From the NCBI GenBank assembly GCA_903867185.1, contig CAIPQK010000111.1, positions 1-46,483 of the forward strand: DNA of 46,483 nt, in the 5' to 3' direction. Position numbers and translations under genes: made by a program. Numbering within the stretch: the stretch's first letter is position 1; the number at the start of each line of letters is the position of its first letter. This document shows, piece by piece, positions 1 through 9,132 of this stretch. The notes beneath the pieces were generated by a model that worked only from the letters and a program-made list of their open reading frames with translations, was not told the origin of the DNA and searched no databases. This stretch comes from an uncultured Candidatus Nemicrothrix sp. (GTDB lineage: Bacteria; Actinomycetota; Acidimicrobiia; Acidimicrobiales; Acidimicrobilacustridaceae).

Positions 1-821
<821 letters not shown>

Positions 822-832
822 CTGATGCTCCT

Positions 833-1603
833 TCAGCCGACGACGCCGGTAAGCACGGCGATCGGGAACGTGATGTTGACGCCGGCCACAAGTATCGCGA
901 ATCCAGCAGCGAAGCCACGGCGAAGCGGATTGTGTCGGGGGTTAAAGCGTGCGCTCATCGAGCCAAGGCTCTGGAAGATGCTCCAGGCACCGTGGTAGAG
1001 GTGGAAGCCGAGTGCGATGTTGGCGAGGATGTACAACGCGGCAACAGGGGCACGATCAAGACTGCTGGCGACATTGGCATAAGGGTTGCCGTTGACGAAG
1101 TCCGGGTTGGCCCAGCCCCACGTGAGGTCGGCCAGATGCCAAAGCAAGAAGAGGCCGACGATGATGCCGCTCCAGCGCATGGTGCGAGCCGCCCAGTTCA
1201 CTGCCACATAGTCGCGTGGTGACTTGTAGTTGACCGGTCGGGCCTTGTGGTTGATGCGGGTAAGCGCATAGGCCGACTGGATGTGCAGAGCGAATGCGCC
1301 GATGAGGCCAAGACGAAGTATCCAAAGGACACCTGTGGGCGGAACGATCGGCACAAGGAGTTGGCGCAGGAACTCTGCGTACTCATTGAAATGCGACTCG
1401 CCCAGATACATCTTGAGGTTGCCGATCATGTGGAAGAGCACGAACCCCATCAGCATGATGCCGGTGAGAGCCATGATCCATTTCTTGCCCACTGACGACT
1501 TGTAAAGGTCGATAATGGCGAAGTTGCTGCGTCGGTTGGCCTTGCGAATCGTCGGGGACGAAATGTCCGGAGTTAGCGCTGGCGGTTCCTTGGTTGCTGT
1601 CAC
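833..1603 (-). CDS. sdhC: Succinate dehydrogenase cytochrome b subunit
   Basis: Membrane anchor of succinate dehydrogenase that binds haem and passes electrons to quinone. The open frame extends further upstream, but the GTG at 1603 is preferred because AAAGG lies seven bases before it and the resulting 256 residues fit the family; the longer form would also overlap the divergent gene at 1812. After a polar N-terminus the protein shows about five hydrophobic segments (beginning near residues 43-62). Candidate haem-ligand histidines include the one in [10 protein letters not shown] (His58) and those in [18 protein letters not shown] and [10 protein letters not shown]. The stop overlaps the sdhA ribosome-binding site, so the pair is cotranscribed. 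The 208-base gap to the gene at 1812 must hold divergent promoters, but I cannot assign -35/-10 boxes convincingly. Confidence 0.93.
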   Translation of the reverse strand: MTATKEPPALTPDISSPTIRKANRRSNFAIIDLYKSSVGKKWIMALTGIMLMGFVLFHMIGNLKMYLGESHFNEYAEFLRQLLVPIVPPTGVLWILRLGLIGAFALHIQSAYALTRINHKARPVNYKSPRDYVAVNWAARTMRWSGIIVGLFLLWHLADLTWGWANPDFVNGNPYANVASSLDRAPVAALYILANIALGFHLYHGAWSIFQSLGSMSARFNPRHNPLRRGFAAGFAILVAGVNITFPIAVLTGVVG

Positions 1604-1811
1604 GAGCAAACCTTTCTTAGAAGCGGCTGTGACTGGAACTGGTCTTCGTCCGGCAGAGCCAAGACCAAGTGAGATCACGCTACTCACCGACAATGGTGAG
1701 GGGCGAACCCTGCGGTCGCTCTTTCGGGCCTCGGCTCGCCCAAGGTGGGGGCGTCGGCGGTAGGTTGAGGCGTCCATCGTCCGGCCATCGGGTCCGGCAG
1801 GGGAGGAAACG

Positions 1812-3218
1812 ATGTCTGAGCGTCCGACCACTCTCGGAGAACTACGCGCATCTGGCTGGGTGAGTCGTTCCGTAAAGGACGAGCTCCGTCAGAACGCGAT
1901 TGAACGGATCAAAGCCGGAGAACCGCTCTTCGACAGCGTTCTTGGCTACGAAGACACCGTTCTTCCGCAACTCGAGAATGCGATCCTCGCCGGACACGAC
2001 GTGATCTTCCTCGGTGAACGCGGTCAGGCCAAGACCCGCATGATCCGGTCGCTCACCGATTTGCTCGATGAGTGGATGCCCATCGTGGCGGGCTCAGAGA
2101 TCAATGACGACCCCTATGGGCCTGTCTCAAAGCCGGCTCGAGACCTCGTGGCCGAGATGGGCGATGCCACCCCAATCAGTTGGGTGCACCGAGACGAGCG
2201 TTACGGCGAGAAGCTCGCCACCCCCGACACCTCAATCGCCGATCTCATCGGCGAGGTCGATCCCATCAAGATCGCCGAAGGTCGCCATCTCTCAAACGAA
2301 GAGACCATCCACTTCGGTCTTGTTCCTCGCACCAACCGCGGCATCTTCGCCATTAATGAACTTCCCGACCTTGCCGAACGCATCCAGGTCGGTCTGTTGA
2401 ACGTTCTCGAAGAGCGCGACGTGCAGATCCGTGGCTTCAAACTCCGGCTTCCGCTCGATGTCTTGTTGTTCGCGTCAGCTAACCCCGACGACTACACCAA
2501 CCGTGGTCGCCTCATTACGCCGCTGAAAGACCGTTTCGGTTCGCAGATTCGCACCCATTACCCACTCACGGTCGCAACTGAAGTCACGATTGCCTTGCAA
2601 GAGGCGCGCGATCTTGCGGTGCCCGGACTCGAAGTGCGTTTGCCGGCGTACATGACCGAAATCGTTGCTGAGTTCTCACAACTTGCGCGTCGAAGCCCGC
2701 ATATCAATCAGCGTTCGGGTGTTTCTGTTCGCTTAACGGTGGCAAACCTCGAAACCCTTCAGGCCAACGCAATGCGCCGTGCTCTGCAGCATGGAGAATC
2801 CATTGTGGTCCCGAGAGTTTCCGATCTCGATGCGCTCGCCGCATCGACAATCGGCAAAGTCGAAATCGAAACGATCGAAGAAGGTCGTGAAGGGCTTGTG
2901 GTCGAGCAGATTCTTAAGGCCGCAGTGCTCGGAGTTTTCCGTGAGCACATTGCCATCGAGAATCTGCGCGAGGTCGTCGACTCCTTCGATGGCGATCGCC
3001 TCGTAAACGCTGGCGAAGATGTTTCGTCCGCCGATTACGTCGCATTGCTGGCCGATATCCCTGCGCTTGCCCCGCATATCACTGCCCTCACCGGCGGCGA
3101 CACAACACCAGAAGTTGTTGCCAGCGCGGTCGAGTTCGTCCTCGAAGGTCTGCACCTTTCGAAGCGACTCAACAAAGACGCAGTGGGTGCACGAGCGCAA
3201 TATCGCGGTCGTGGCTGA
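1812..3218 (+). CDS. MoxR/ChlI-like AAA+ ATPase (Rv0958-type)
   Basis: A 468-residue AAA+ ATPase of the MoxR/magnesium-chelatase I class, thought to act as a chaperone that remodels target proteins together with a VWA-domain partner. Seen: Walker A GERGQAKT at residues 68-75, Walker B GIFAINELPDL at 177-187, sensor-1 ASANP at 221-225 and a likely arginine finger in KDRFGSQI near 240. A strong GGGAGGAAA lies just before the ATG. Length and motifs match proteins labelled 'magnesium chelatase', such as mycobacterial Rv0958 (from memory), but no chlorophyll or cobalamin chelatase genes are nearby, so that label is probably misleading. The likely partner is the VWA protein at 5184, separated here by two opposite-strand genes. 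It converges with rpiA with a 14-base gap. Confidence 0.85.
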   Translation: MSERPTTLGELRASGWVSRSVKDELRQNAIERIKAGEPLFDSVLGYEDTVLPQLENAILAGHDVIFLGERGQAKTRMIRSLTDLLDEWMPIVAGSEINDDPYGPVSKPARDLVAEMGDATPISWVHRDERYGEKLATPDTSIADLIGEVDPIKIAEGRHLSNEETIHFGLVPRTNRGIFAINELPDLAERIQVGLLNVLEERDVQIRGFKLRLPLDVLLFASANPDDYTNRGRLITPLKDRFGSQIRTHYPLTVATEVTIALQEARDLAVPGLEVRLPAYMTEIVAEFSQLARRSPHINQRSGVSVRLTVANLETLQANAMRRALQHGESIVVPRVSDLDALAASTIGKVEIETIEEGREGLVVEQILKAAVLGVFREHIAIENLREVVDSFDGDRLVNAGEDVSSADYVALLADIPALAPHITALTGGDTTPEVVASAVEFVLEGLHLSKRLNKDAVGARAQYRGRG

Positions 3219-3232
3219 CCGCAGGTAGGGAA

Positions 3233-3928
3233 TTAGCGCTGGTCGTTGACCAGTTCGCGAACGCCGTCGAGGCCCGCAATTACAACTCGTTCCACCATCG
3301 AACCGGGAAAGATCCCGTGTTCAACAATGCCCGGGGTGTTCGCAAGAGCAATGCCGAGTGCAACAGGATCAGCAATGGTGCCGAACTGCGCGTCCATGAC
3401 GAGGTTGCCGTTATCGCTGCGTCGATCTCTCGTGGTGAGCGACGATGCACCGAGAGCTTCGACAGCAGTCGTAACTACTCCGGGTGCGAAATCGAGGACT
3501 TCAAGCGGCGTGCCGAAGGGGCCGAGTGCAGGAACGAGTTTCGATTCATCAACAACGATGATGAATCGGGGTGACATTGACGCCACGATTTTTTCGCGAG
3601 TGTGAGCAGCGCCACCGCCCTTGGTGAGGTTGAACGCAGGGTCGACCTCGTCGGCTCCATCGATCGCAATATCGAGTGCGCCGATCTCATCGGGTGAAAT
3701 CACTTTTAGCCCTAGAGATGTTGCGAGCTCATGAGTTTGAACGGAAGTCGACGTGCAAATGATGTCGAGTGCACGTTCGCCGAGTTCGATGATTGTCCAG
3801 TAGACGGTGGAGCCGGTGCCGAGACCAACGCGCATGCCATCGGTGACGTAACTTGCGGCGTGACGACCCGCGGCCTCTTTGGCGATGTCTTGAGGCGAAC
3901 GGTCGGCGTTGCTCTGTTCAGTACTCAC
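3233..3928 (-). CDS. rpiA: Ribose-5-phosphate isomerase A
   Basis: Interconverts ribose 5-phosphate and ribulose 5-phosphate in the non-oxidative pentose phosphate pathway, in the cytosol. The 231-residue protein has the phosphate-binding loop GLGTGST (35-41), the catalytic segment DGADEVD (90-96), KGGGAA (103-108) and the following REK with Glu112 as the likely general base. The N-terminus carries about 12 extra polar residues before the conserved part. The start is GTG at 3928, without a clear Shine-Dalgarno. It follows the GH1-like gene by only 17 bases on the same strand, so the two are probably cotranscribed. Confidence 0.95.
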   Translation of the reverse strand: MSTEQSNADRSPQDIAKEAAGRHAASYVTDGMRVGLGTGSTVYWTIIELGERALDIICTSTSVQTHELATSLGLKVISPDEIGALDIAIDGADEVDPAFNLTKGGGAAHTREKIVASMSPRFIIVVDESKLVPALGPFGTPLEVLDFAPGVVTTAVEALGASSLTTRDRRSDNGNLVMDAQFGTIADPVALGIALANTPGIVEHGIFPGSMVERVVIAGLDGVRELVNDQR

Positions 3929-3945
3929 GCCGAGAGCATCGCACG

Positions 3946-5154
3946 TCAGCGAGGTGCGGCGCGCAGTAATTCGGCGCTGACACGCGGGTCTCGATTGCGA
4001 TCAAACACGCCATCGGGCACGTCGAATCCGCATTCGGGTGTCCATCCGTCAATGCCTGACTCCCAGAATGCATTGGTGACCACGATGCCGTCGTCTGCGG
4101 CGCGCTGGGTTTCGAAGATCGATCCGGCGAGAACCTCGGCGCGTCGATCGTCTTCATGAGCGGTGAGTCCAGTGCCGAGGACTGCGAACGTTCGGCCGGG
4201 GAAGTTGTCGGCGAGGCGACGAATGGTGACACCGAGACCTTCGGTCCACGGCGCTCGACCATCGGGCGCCACGGGAGCATCAATCGGGTAGGGCTTGGTG
4301 GTTCCGTCGGCGAACAGCGTTGAGCCGCCGCGGTAGGTGAAGCCAACGAGGTCGTACGCGCCGGCCAGCCCGTCGATCTCTCGTTCAGCAAGACCAGGAA
4401 TGGAGATGACCCCGTCGTTGAGTTCGCGAACCCATGAACCGAAACGCAAGCGATCAACCGACTCAACGCGTTTGCGCGCGGCGTCTCGTTCATCGGGTTC
4501 ACGCGACATCACGCCGGGCTCCACCGGACACGTATCGATGCACACGGCGACTGGGGGAGCACCGCTACACAGCAGGCGGTTGGCTTCAAATGACGCGCGG
4601 TGCAAGGTCAGCAGCGCCTCAAGGAACTTTCCCGGATCGCTTTTATAGGGAGGTCGACTGCCAATGAGATGCCCTTCAAGGGCTCGTGTGTACGGGTCGA
4701 GAATCGGCACCCACGCGGCAACTAGGTGGCCAAAGGTTTCTGCGACACGGTCAACATGACGAGGCCAGGTGAGGCGAAGACCGTCGGAATCGTCGAACCC
4801 GCGCTGATCTTCGGAGAACCAGCCCGGCAGTGGGCCATCGTGCAGCACCGCCCAAACGTCGATGCCGGCGGTCCGGGCCACAGTCAGAACATCGGTGATG
4901 TGATCGACTGCATCGCTGTCCCAATGCCCAGGGTGGGGTTCGAGTCGTGACCAATCGAGGGTCCATCGCATCGTGGGAATGCCGGCCTCGGCCAGCATGG
5001 GCAGATCAGAGCGGTACTCGAAACCGAAACCGCTGCCGATCATGGAATCGGGAAGGGTGCCTTCGGCGGTGAGGGTCGACCAATCGCTTCGATCTGACAG
5101 CCCTTCGGAGCCGGCAGCGGTTGTAGCGATGCCCCAAAGGGCTGGGTCGGTCAT
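3946..5154 (-). CDS. GH1-fold (beta-glucosidase-like) protein lacking catalytic glutamates
   Basis: A 402-residue protein whose whole length can be laid on glycoside hydrolase family 1 by eye. Residues 61-76 (MRWTLDWSRLEPHPG) match the barrel segment usually written RFSIAWSRI.P.G; GIDVWAVLHDGPLP (97-110) matches the strand that carries the LxHxxLP motif; YDLVGFTYRGG (267-277) matches DFIGVNYY; and the end, with FWESGIDGWTPECGFDV, matches the WSLLDNFEW..GY..RFGL tail. However, the acid/base motif T(F/L)NEP reads ILDP (151-154), and the nucleophile motif I/V-T-E-N-G reads VLGTG (325-329), so both glutamates are missing. It is therefore unlikely to be an ordinary beta-glycosidase; a binding or structural role is possible. 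Start is ATG at 5154, 29 bases from the divergent VWA gene. It is likely cotranscribed with rpiA. Confidence 0.75.
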   Translation of the reverse strand: MTDPALWGIATTAAGSEGLSDRSDWSTLTAEGTLPDSMIGSGFGFEYRSDLPMLAEAGIPTMRWTLDWSRLEPHPGHWDSDAVDHITDVLTVARTAGIDVWAVLHDGPLPGWFSEDQRGFDDSDGLRLTWPRHVDRVAETFGHLVAAWVPILDPYTRALEGHLIGSRPPYKSDPGKFLEALLTLHRASFEANRLLCSGAPPVAVCIDTCPVEPGVMSREPDERDAARKRVESVDRLRFGSWVRELNDGVISIPGLAEREIDGLAGAYDLVGFTYRGGSTLFADGTTKPYPIDAPVAPDGRAPWTEGLGVTIRRLADNFPGRTFAVLGTGLTAHEDDRRAEVLAGSIFETQRAADDGIVVTNAFWESGIDGWTPECGFDVPDGVFDRNRDPRVSAELLRAAPR

Positions 5155-5183
5155 ACCTGCAGTATTCCCGGTACGGTGCCTCT

Positions 5184-7199
5184 ATGGGCAGAGCCAATCG
5201 GGTTCAGTACTCGCGGTGGGACGGCACGCAGGTCGGATTCGATCTCGACGCCACCGACATCTTCGACGAAATCACTGACGATCTGCTGTATCACGGCGAT
5301 ATCAACGCCGCGCTGCGCCGCATGATGCAAGAGGGATTCGACTCTGACAACGGCGAGCGCATGAAGGGCTTGCGAGAAATGATGGACGAGCTCCGACGTA
5401 AACGTCGTGAAACGCTCGAAAGCCATGACCTCGGTGGCATTTACGACGAAATCGCGAAAGAACTCCGCGAAGTAGTTGACACCGAACGCGAGGCAATCGA
5501 TGAACTTGCGCAAGAAGCGCGAGATTCCGGCGACGCCCGTCGTCAAGAACTCACTGAACAAGTTGCGACCGAACGGCACCTGTCGCTCGACTTGATGTCG
5601 CAAGATCTCGCCGGCATGGTGCGCGATCTGCAGAACCACGACTTCACGTCATCTGAAGCGCGCGAAAAGTTCGAGGAACTCGTCGAGAAACTGCGTGAGC
5701 AGTTGATGCAGCAGTACGTCGATCAGATGTCGGGAGCGGTCGAGAACATGTCTCCCGAAGACATGGCCCGCATGAAAGATATGTTCGCTGAGCTCAATCA
5801 CATGCTCGAACAGCGCCAGAACGGCGAAGAACCCGATTTCGATAGCTTCATGGAGAAGTTCGGCGACTTCTTCCCAGAAAACCCGCAAAACCTTGATGAA
5901 TTGCTTGAGATCATGGCGGCCCGGATGGCTGCCGCTCAGGCGATGATGAACTCAATGACGCCCGAACAGCGCGCTCAGATGCAGTCGCTGTCCGATCAGT
6001 TGCTCGAGGACATGGATCTTCGTTGGCAAATGGATCAACTCGGTCAGAACTTGGCTCAAGCATTTCCTGATCTCAACTGGAATCGTCGTTACGAATTCTC
6101 GGGTGACGAACCGCTCAACATGGCTGATGCCAATCAGATGCTCCAGGAACTTGGCGATATCGATCAGCTCGAAAACTTGTTGAAGGGTGCGGCGAATCCT
6201 GGCGCACTTGCCGAAGTCGATCTTGACCGTGCTCGCGAACTTCTTGGCGACGACGCAGCCCGCAGTCTCGAACAGATGGCGGAACTCTCACACCGCCTCG
6301 AAGAGTCCGGTTTGGTCGAGAACAAAGAGGGAAAGCTCGAACTCACGCCACGCGGCATTCGCCAACTTGGCCAAAACGCGCTCGACGAGTTGTTCAACAA
6401 ACTCGATATGGACAAAGCCGGGCAGCACGAAATCGCGCGCATCGGCGTTGGTCACGAACGTGATCACTCCACCAAGCCCTATGAATTCGGCGATCCGTTC
6501 AATCTCGATATCGGTCGCACCGTCCGCAATGCCATCTTCCGCAGTGGTGCCGGCACGCCCGTGCAGCTCACTCCGGAGGACTTCGAAGTTGAGCGCACCG
6601 AGCATCTGGTGCGCTCCAGCACTGTTCTTATGGTCGATCTTTCGCTGTCGATGCCGATGCGAGGCAATTTCCTGCCGGCCAAGAAGGTCACGATGGCGCT
6701 CCACGCGCTCATCACCTCGAAATATCCTCGCGACTACCTCGGCCTTGTTGGCTTCAGTCGTTCGGCAGCGGAACTCAAAGCCGAGCAGTTGCCCGAGGTT
6801 TCATGGGACTTTGATTACGGCACCAACATGCACGAGGGCCTCATGATCGCCCGACGCTTGCTGGCGAAGCAGTCCGGCACCAAGCAGATCATCATGATCA
6901 CTGATGGCGAACCCACTGCCCACGTCATGCCGAACGGCCAGATTTTCTTCGATTATCCGACCCGACCCGAAACCCGCGACGCGACATTGCGCCAGGTGAT
7001 GCTCTGCACCAAAGAGGACATCGTCATCAACACCTTCATGCTCGACCCGAATCCGTACCTCAGTGAGTTCGTCGAAAAGATGAGCCAGCTGAACGGCGGA
7101 CGGGCCTTCTTCACGACCCCAGAGAACCTGGGTGACTATGTGTTGGTCGACTTTTTGAACAACAAACGAGAGATGCTTCGGGGCCGTCGAGCCGGCTGA
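5184..7199 (+). CDS. VWA-domain protein, partner of MoxR-like ATPase (Rv0959-type)
   Basis: A 671-residue cytosolic protein (no signal peptide or membrane segment seen). The first ~400 residues are charged and helical, rich in Glu, Met and Leu, and probably form a long coiled or bundled region. The C-terminal third is a von Willebrand factor A domain with a complete metal-ion-dependent adhesion site: DLSLS near residue 485, the Thr in GTNMHEG, and TDGEP at 573-577. Length and architecture resemble mycobacterial Rv0959, which in that genome sits beside the MoxR-like Rv0958 (recalled synteny). By analogy with other MoxR-VWA pairs it may act as the adaptor that brings substrates or metal to the ATPase at 1812. 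The target is unknown. Confidence 0.8.
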   Translation: MGRANRVQYSRWDGTQVGFDLDATDIFDEITDDLLYHGDINAALRRMMQEGFDSDNGERMKGLREMMDELRRKRRETLESHDLGGIYDEIAKELREVVDTEREAIDELAQEARDSGDARRQELTEQVATERHLSLDLMSQDLAGMVRDLQNHDFTSSEAREKFEELVEKLREQLMQQYVDQMSGAVENMSPEDMARMKDMFAELNHMLEQRQNGEEPDFDSFMEKFGDFFPENPQNLDELLEIMAARMAAAQAMMNSMTPEQRAQMQSLSDQLLEDMDLRWQMDQLGQNLAQAFPDLNWNRRYEFSGDEPLNMADANQMLQELGDIDQLENLLKGAANPGALAEVDLDRARELLGDDAARSLEQMAELSHRLEESGLVENKEGKLELTPRGIRQLGQNALDELFNKLDMDKAGQHEIARIGVGHERDHSTKPYEFGDPFNLDIGRTVRNAIFRSGAGTPVQLTPEDFEVERTEHLVRSSTVLMVDLSLSMPMRGNFLPAKKVTMALHALITSKYPRDYLGLVGFSRSAAELKAEQLPEVSWDFDYGTNMHEGLMIARRLLAKQSGTKQIIMITDGEPTAHVMPNGQIFFDYPTRPETRDATLRQVMLCTKEDIVINTFMLDPNPYLSEFVEKMSQLNGGRAFFTTPENLGDYVLVDFLNNKREMLRGRRAG

Positions 7200-7211
7200 A
7201 ATCCCTATACG

Positions 7212-7273
7212 CCTCAAGGGTTTTTGAGGATTTGAAGGATTTTTCTGAAGGCGGATTTTGCGCGAAACCGCCT
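7212..7273 (+). terminator. Two stem-loops downstream of the VWA gene
   Basis: Just after the VWA stop there are two inverted repeats. The first pairs CCTCAA (7212-7217) with TTGAGG (7224-7229) around a six-base loop. The second pairs AGGCGG (7249-7254) with CCGCCT (7268-7273), and can be extended with TTT/AAA inside if one base is bulged. Neither has a clean U-run directly behind it, although T-rich sequence surrounds both. A transcription terminator is plausible and is the simplest reading, before the separately regulated whiB gene. Confidence 0.4.
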
Positions 7274-7389
7274 ATTTAGGCCTATTTCCGCAGGTGAGAG
7301 GTCATTTTTCGGTAGCACTGGCACCAGAAGACTGCCCCGGAGGCCAGATCCCCCTTGCGTTTGTCCCACCGACGGGGCAGAATCACGCC

Positions 7390-7403
7390 GGTGTAATTAC
7401 ACC
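7390..7403. promoter_or_regulatory. Perfect 14-bp palindrome upstream of whiB2-like gene
   Basis: GGTGTAATTACACC is a perfect inverted repeat whose last base lies 54 bases before the whiB start codon. A second inverted repeat, GGAGC...GCTCC, follows at about 7407-7422. Such a site could bind a dimeric regulator, or the TAATTA core could lie in or near the promoter. No binding protein can be named from the sequence. Confidence 0.45.
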
Positions 7404-7457
7404 CGTGGAGCACCGGCGCTCCGGGGGAAGCTGCTCGAGTCCAGGAGGACCCAAAGC

Positions 7458-7787
7458 ATGCCGCAATCGATTTCTCTCACAAACGCACAGAACACTCCGG
7501 CGGCCATCGATCTCGATGGCGAGGACAAGTCTTGGCAGGACATGGCCAACTGTCTCGGCGTCGATCCCGACCTGTTCTTCCCCGAGCGTGGTGCATCCAC
7601 CCGCGAGGCCAAAGAGGTCTGCAAGGGCTGCGTCGTTCGTGACGATTGTCTCGAATACGCCCTCGCCAATGGCGAGAAGTTCGGTATCTGGGGCGGCATG
7701 AGCGAGCGTGAGCGTCGCCGTATTCGCCGCCAGCGTGCATTGGCCCGTGCCGCAGCAGCCGCACCGGCTCGCACCGCAACGGCCTAA
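7458..7787 (+). CDS. whiB2: WhiB-family regulator, WhiB2/WhmD type
   Basis: A 109-residue iron-sulfur transcription factor of the actinobacterial WhiB family; WhiB2-type members control septation and cell division. The four cluster cysteines are Cys32, Cys55, Cys58 and Cys64 (CxxC spacing for the middle pair), followed by the G[I/V]WGG turn at 76-80 and a basic tail RERRRIRR. The segment FPERGASTREAKEVC and the ending DDCLEYALANGEKFGIWGG resemble WhiB2/WhmD more than the WhiB1, 3, 4 or 7 types, as judged from memory. An Ala-rich extension closes the protein. AGGAGGA lies about eight bases before the ATG. A palindrome at 7390 may regulate it. Confidence 0.9.
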   Translation: MPQSISLTNAQNTPAAIDLDGEDKSWQDMANCLGVDPDLFFPERGASTREAKEVCKGCVVRDDCLEYALANGEKFGIWGGMSERERRRIRRQRALARAAAAAPARTATA

Positions 7788-7829
7788 GCCTCTCTGCCGA
7801 TCGTTCGCTGTCCCTCTGCCGGCGAAGCG

Positions 7830-8609
7830 TTAGCGATCGAACCGATACTCAATCGTTGTTTCGATTGAAAGGTTGAGCTGTTCCCATCGTTTCGGTGCCA
7901 CCATTTCGAGGACGGCTCGGGGAATCAAACCAACGAGTTCCGCGCGTTCAATGTCGGCGGATGCGGCCACGATGTCGTAGACCTCGGCCGGGCCCACGTG
8001 GAGTGGGTCGATCAGGTTCATCGACACCTGAACCCGATCGCCGACCTGCAGGCCTAACGCCCGCACGCCTGGGCCGCGGAGCGAAGTAGCGAGTGCCTTG
8101 GCCTGTTCGAGGCTGGCGTCAGAAAGCCAAAGATTCCATGCCATCAATGGGTTTCTGGCCCCGACGGCAACGGCTCCGGCGGTGGGGTGAGGTTCCGGCG
8201 GGCCGAAGTCGGGTCGGAGTGTTGTGAATGCTCCGCGACGAACATCGGGCAGGGTTCGTTCCGGTCCGTAGAGAAAGACGGGGACGCGGAGTTCATCGGC
8301 GATCCACCACGCGTTTGCATCGCGCGCAGTGAGAGCGTCGTCGAACGTGGAACCTTCAAGCGGCACAAACGGCACGACGTCGACCACGCCAATTCGCGGA
8401 TGCACGCCTGCGTGTGAACGAAGATCGAGTCGCTGCACTGCGGCGCGGATGATCGCTGGGGGAGCGGCTGCACCGATCACTGTGAGTACCGACCTGTTGT
8501 GATCGGGGTCGCAATGCACGTCAAGAAGGTCATTGCCTGCAGCGAGCGCGATTTCCTCGATGAGGTCAAGGTCGCGGCCTTCGCTGATGTTGATGACGCA
8601 CTCAATCAC
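7830..8609 (-). CDS. ftcD: Glutamate formimidoyltransferase-like protein
   Basis: A 259-residue protein matching the formiminotransferase half of FTCD, which moves the formimino group of formiminoglutamate to tetrahydrofolate in histidine degradation. Seen: N-terminal CVINISEGRD, DPDHNRSVLT at 34-43, and SHAGVHPRIGVVDVVPFVP at 65-83, which contains the family's catalytic/folate-binding histidines. It is shorter than the ~325-residue mammalian domain, but both halves are recognisable, ending in the conserved LVGLIPRAVLE. No cyclodeaminase domain and no other hut genes are present in the window, so the substrate is a family-based inference. Start is GTG at 8609. It lies 94 bases downstream of the second whiB on the same strand. 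Confidence 0.85.
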   Translation of the reverse strand: MIECVINISEGRDLDLIEEIALAAGNDLLDVHCDPDHNRSVLTVIGAAAPPAIIRAAVQRLDLRSHAGVHPRIGVVDVVPFVPLEGSTFDDALTARDANAWWIADELRVPVFLYGPERTLPDVRRGAFTTLRPDFGPPEPHPTAGAVAVGARNPLMAWNLWLSDASLEQAKALATSLRGPGVRALGLQVGDRVQVSMNLIDPLHVGPAEVYDIVAASADIERAELVGLIPRAVLEMVAPKRWEQLNLSIETTIEYRFDR

Positions 8610-8703
8610 GGTTGATCACGAACGCGATCCTGCCCCATCCATCTCCGGGAGGTGAAGATGAACGGGGCAGGTCTTGGTTGGCAGGGTCGTTGGCCGGATG
8701 CGA

Positions 8704-8955
8704 TCAGATCGTGATGAGGTGGCTCGGGATGCGTCGGCCCCTGAGCATCCGGCGTCGCTGTCGTTCGGAGGTGCCGCCCCAGACGCCGTGGTCGATGCGG
8801 TTATCGAGGGCGTAGTTCAGGCACTCGTCCGCCACCGGGCAAGTGGCACAAATGCGCTTTGCCACCTCAACGCCAACCCCATCGCTGGGGAAGAAGGTGG
8901 AGGCGGGATGGTCTTTACAGTTGCCGTTATTCATCCAGGGGGTGGGGGTTTCCAT
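8704..8955 (-). CDS. WhiB-family transcriptional regulator (second copy)
   Basis: An 83-residue WhiB protein with cluster cysteines Cys13, Cys36, Cys39 and Cys45, the GVWGG turn at 57-61 and a basic helix RQRRRMLRGRR. The segment FFPSDGVGVEVAKRIC is unlike the WhiB2-type neighbour at 7458. The frame is open well upstream. I chose the ATG at 8955 because it gives a family-sized protein, but no good ribosome-binding site marks it, and the ATG at 8967 is an alternative. It could bind an iron-sulfur cluster and partner with the primary sigma factor, as known for the family. The target genes are unknown. Confidence 0.88.
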   Translation of the reverse strand: METPTPWMNNGNCKDHPASTFFPSDGVGVEVAKRICATCPVADECLNYALDNRIDHGVWGGTSERQRRRMLRGRRIPSHLITI

Positions 8956-9132
8956 GCCCGGGACCATACGGATGGGGGGTGAAAGGTGGGGTAAGGCCAA
9001 CCCCCGGTTTCGTTTAAGTGGTTCCATTCCCGAGCCTGGTACCCGTTGGGGAGCCGTCAGCGACTCGCCGCTAGGCTGGTCCACCTTGCGGGGTCGCTCT
9101 TGGCCCTCATATGACGAAAGTGCAGTGCAGCC

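Noticed and set aside
1604-1831. Upstream extension of sdhC
   Set aside because: It overlaps the divergent AAA+ gene, shows no family similarity, and the GTG at 1603 has a good ribosome-binding site.
1812-3218. Naming the AAA+ gene magnesium chelatase
   Set aside because: No chelatase H subunit or tetrapyrrole genes are nearby; the VWA partner fits a MoxR-type system better.
6187-6846. 219-residue plus-strand open frame within the VWA gene
   Set aside because: Ser/Arg-rich, no recognisable domain, and fully inside a well-supported gene in another frame.
9079-9100. PHO-box-like GTCCACCTTGC upstream of the small gene and ppk1
   Set aside because: Only one unit fits; the following 11 bases do not repeat the core, so a PhoP-type site is not supported.
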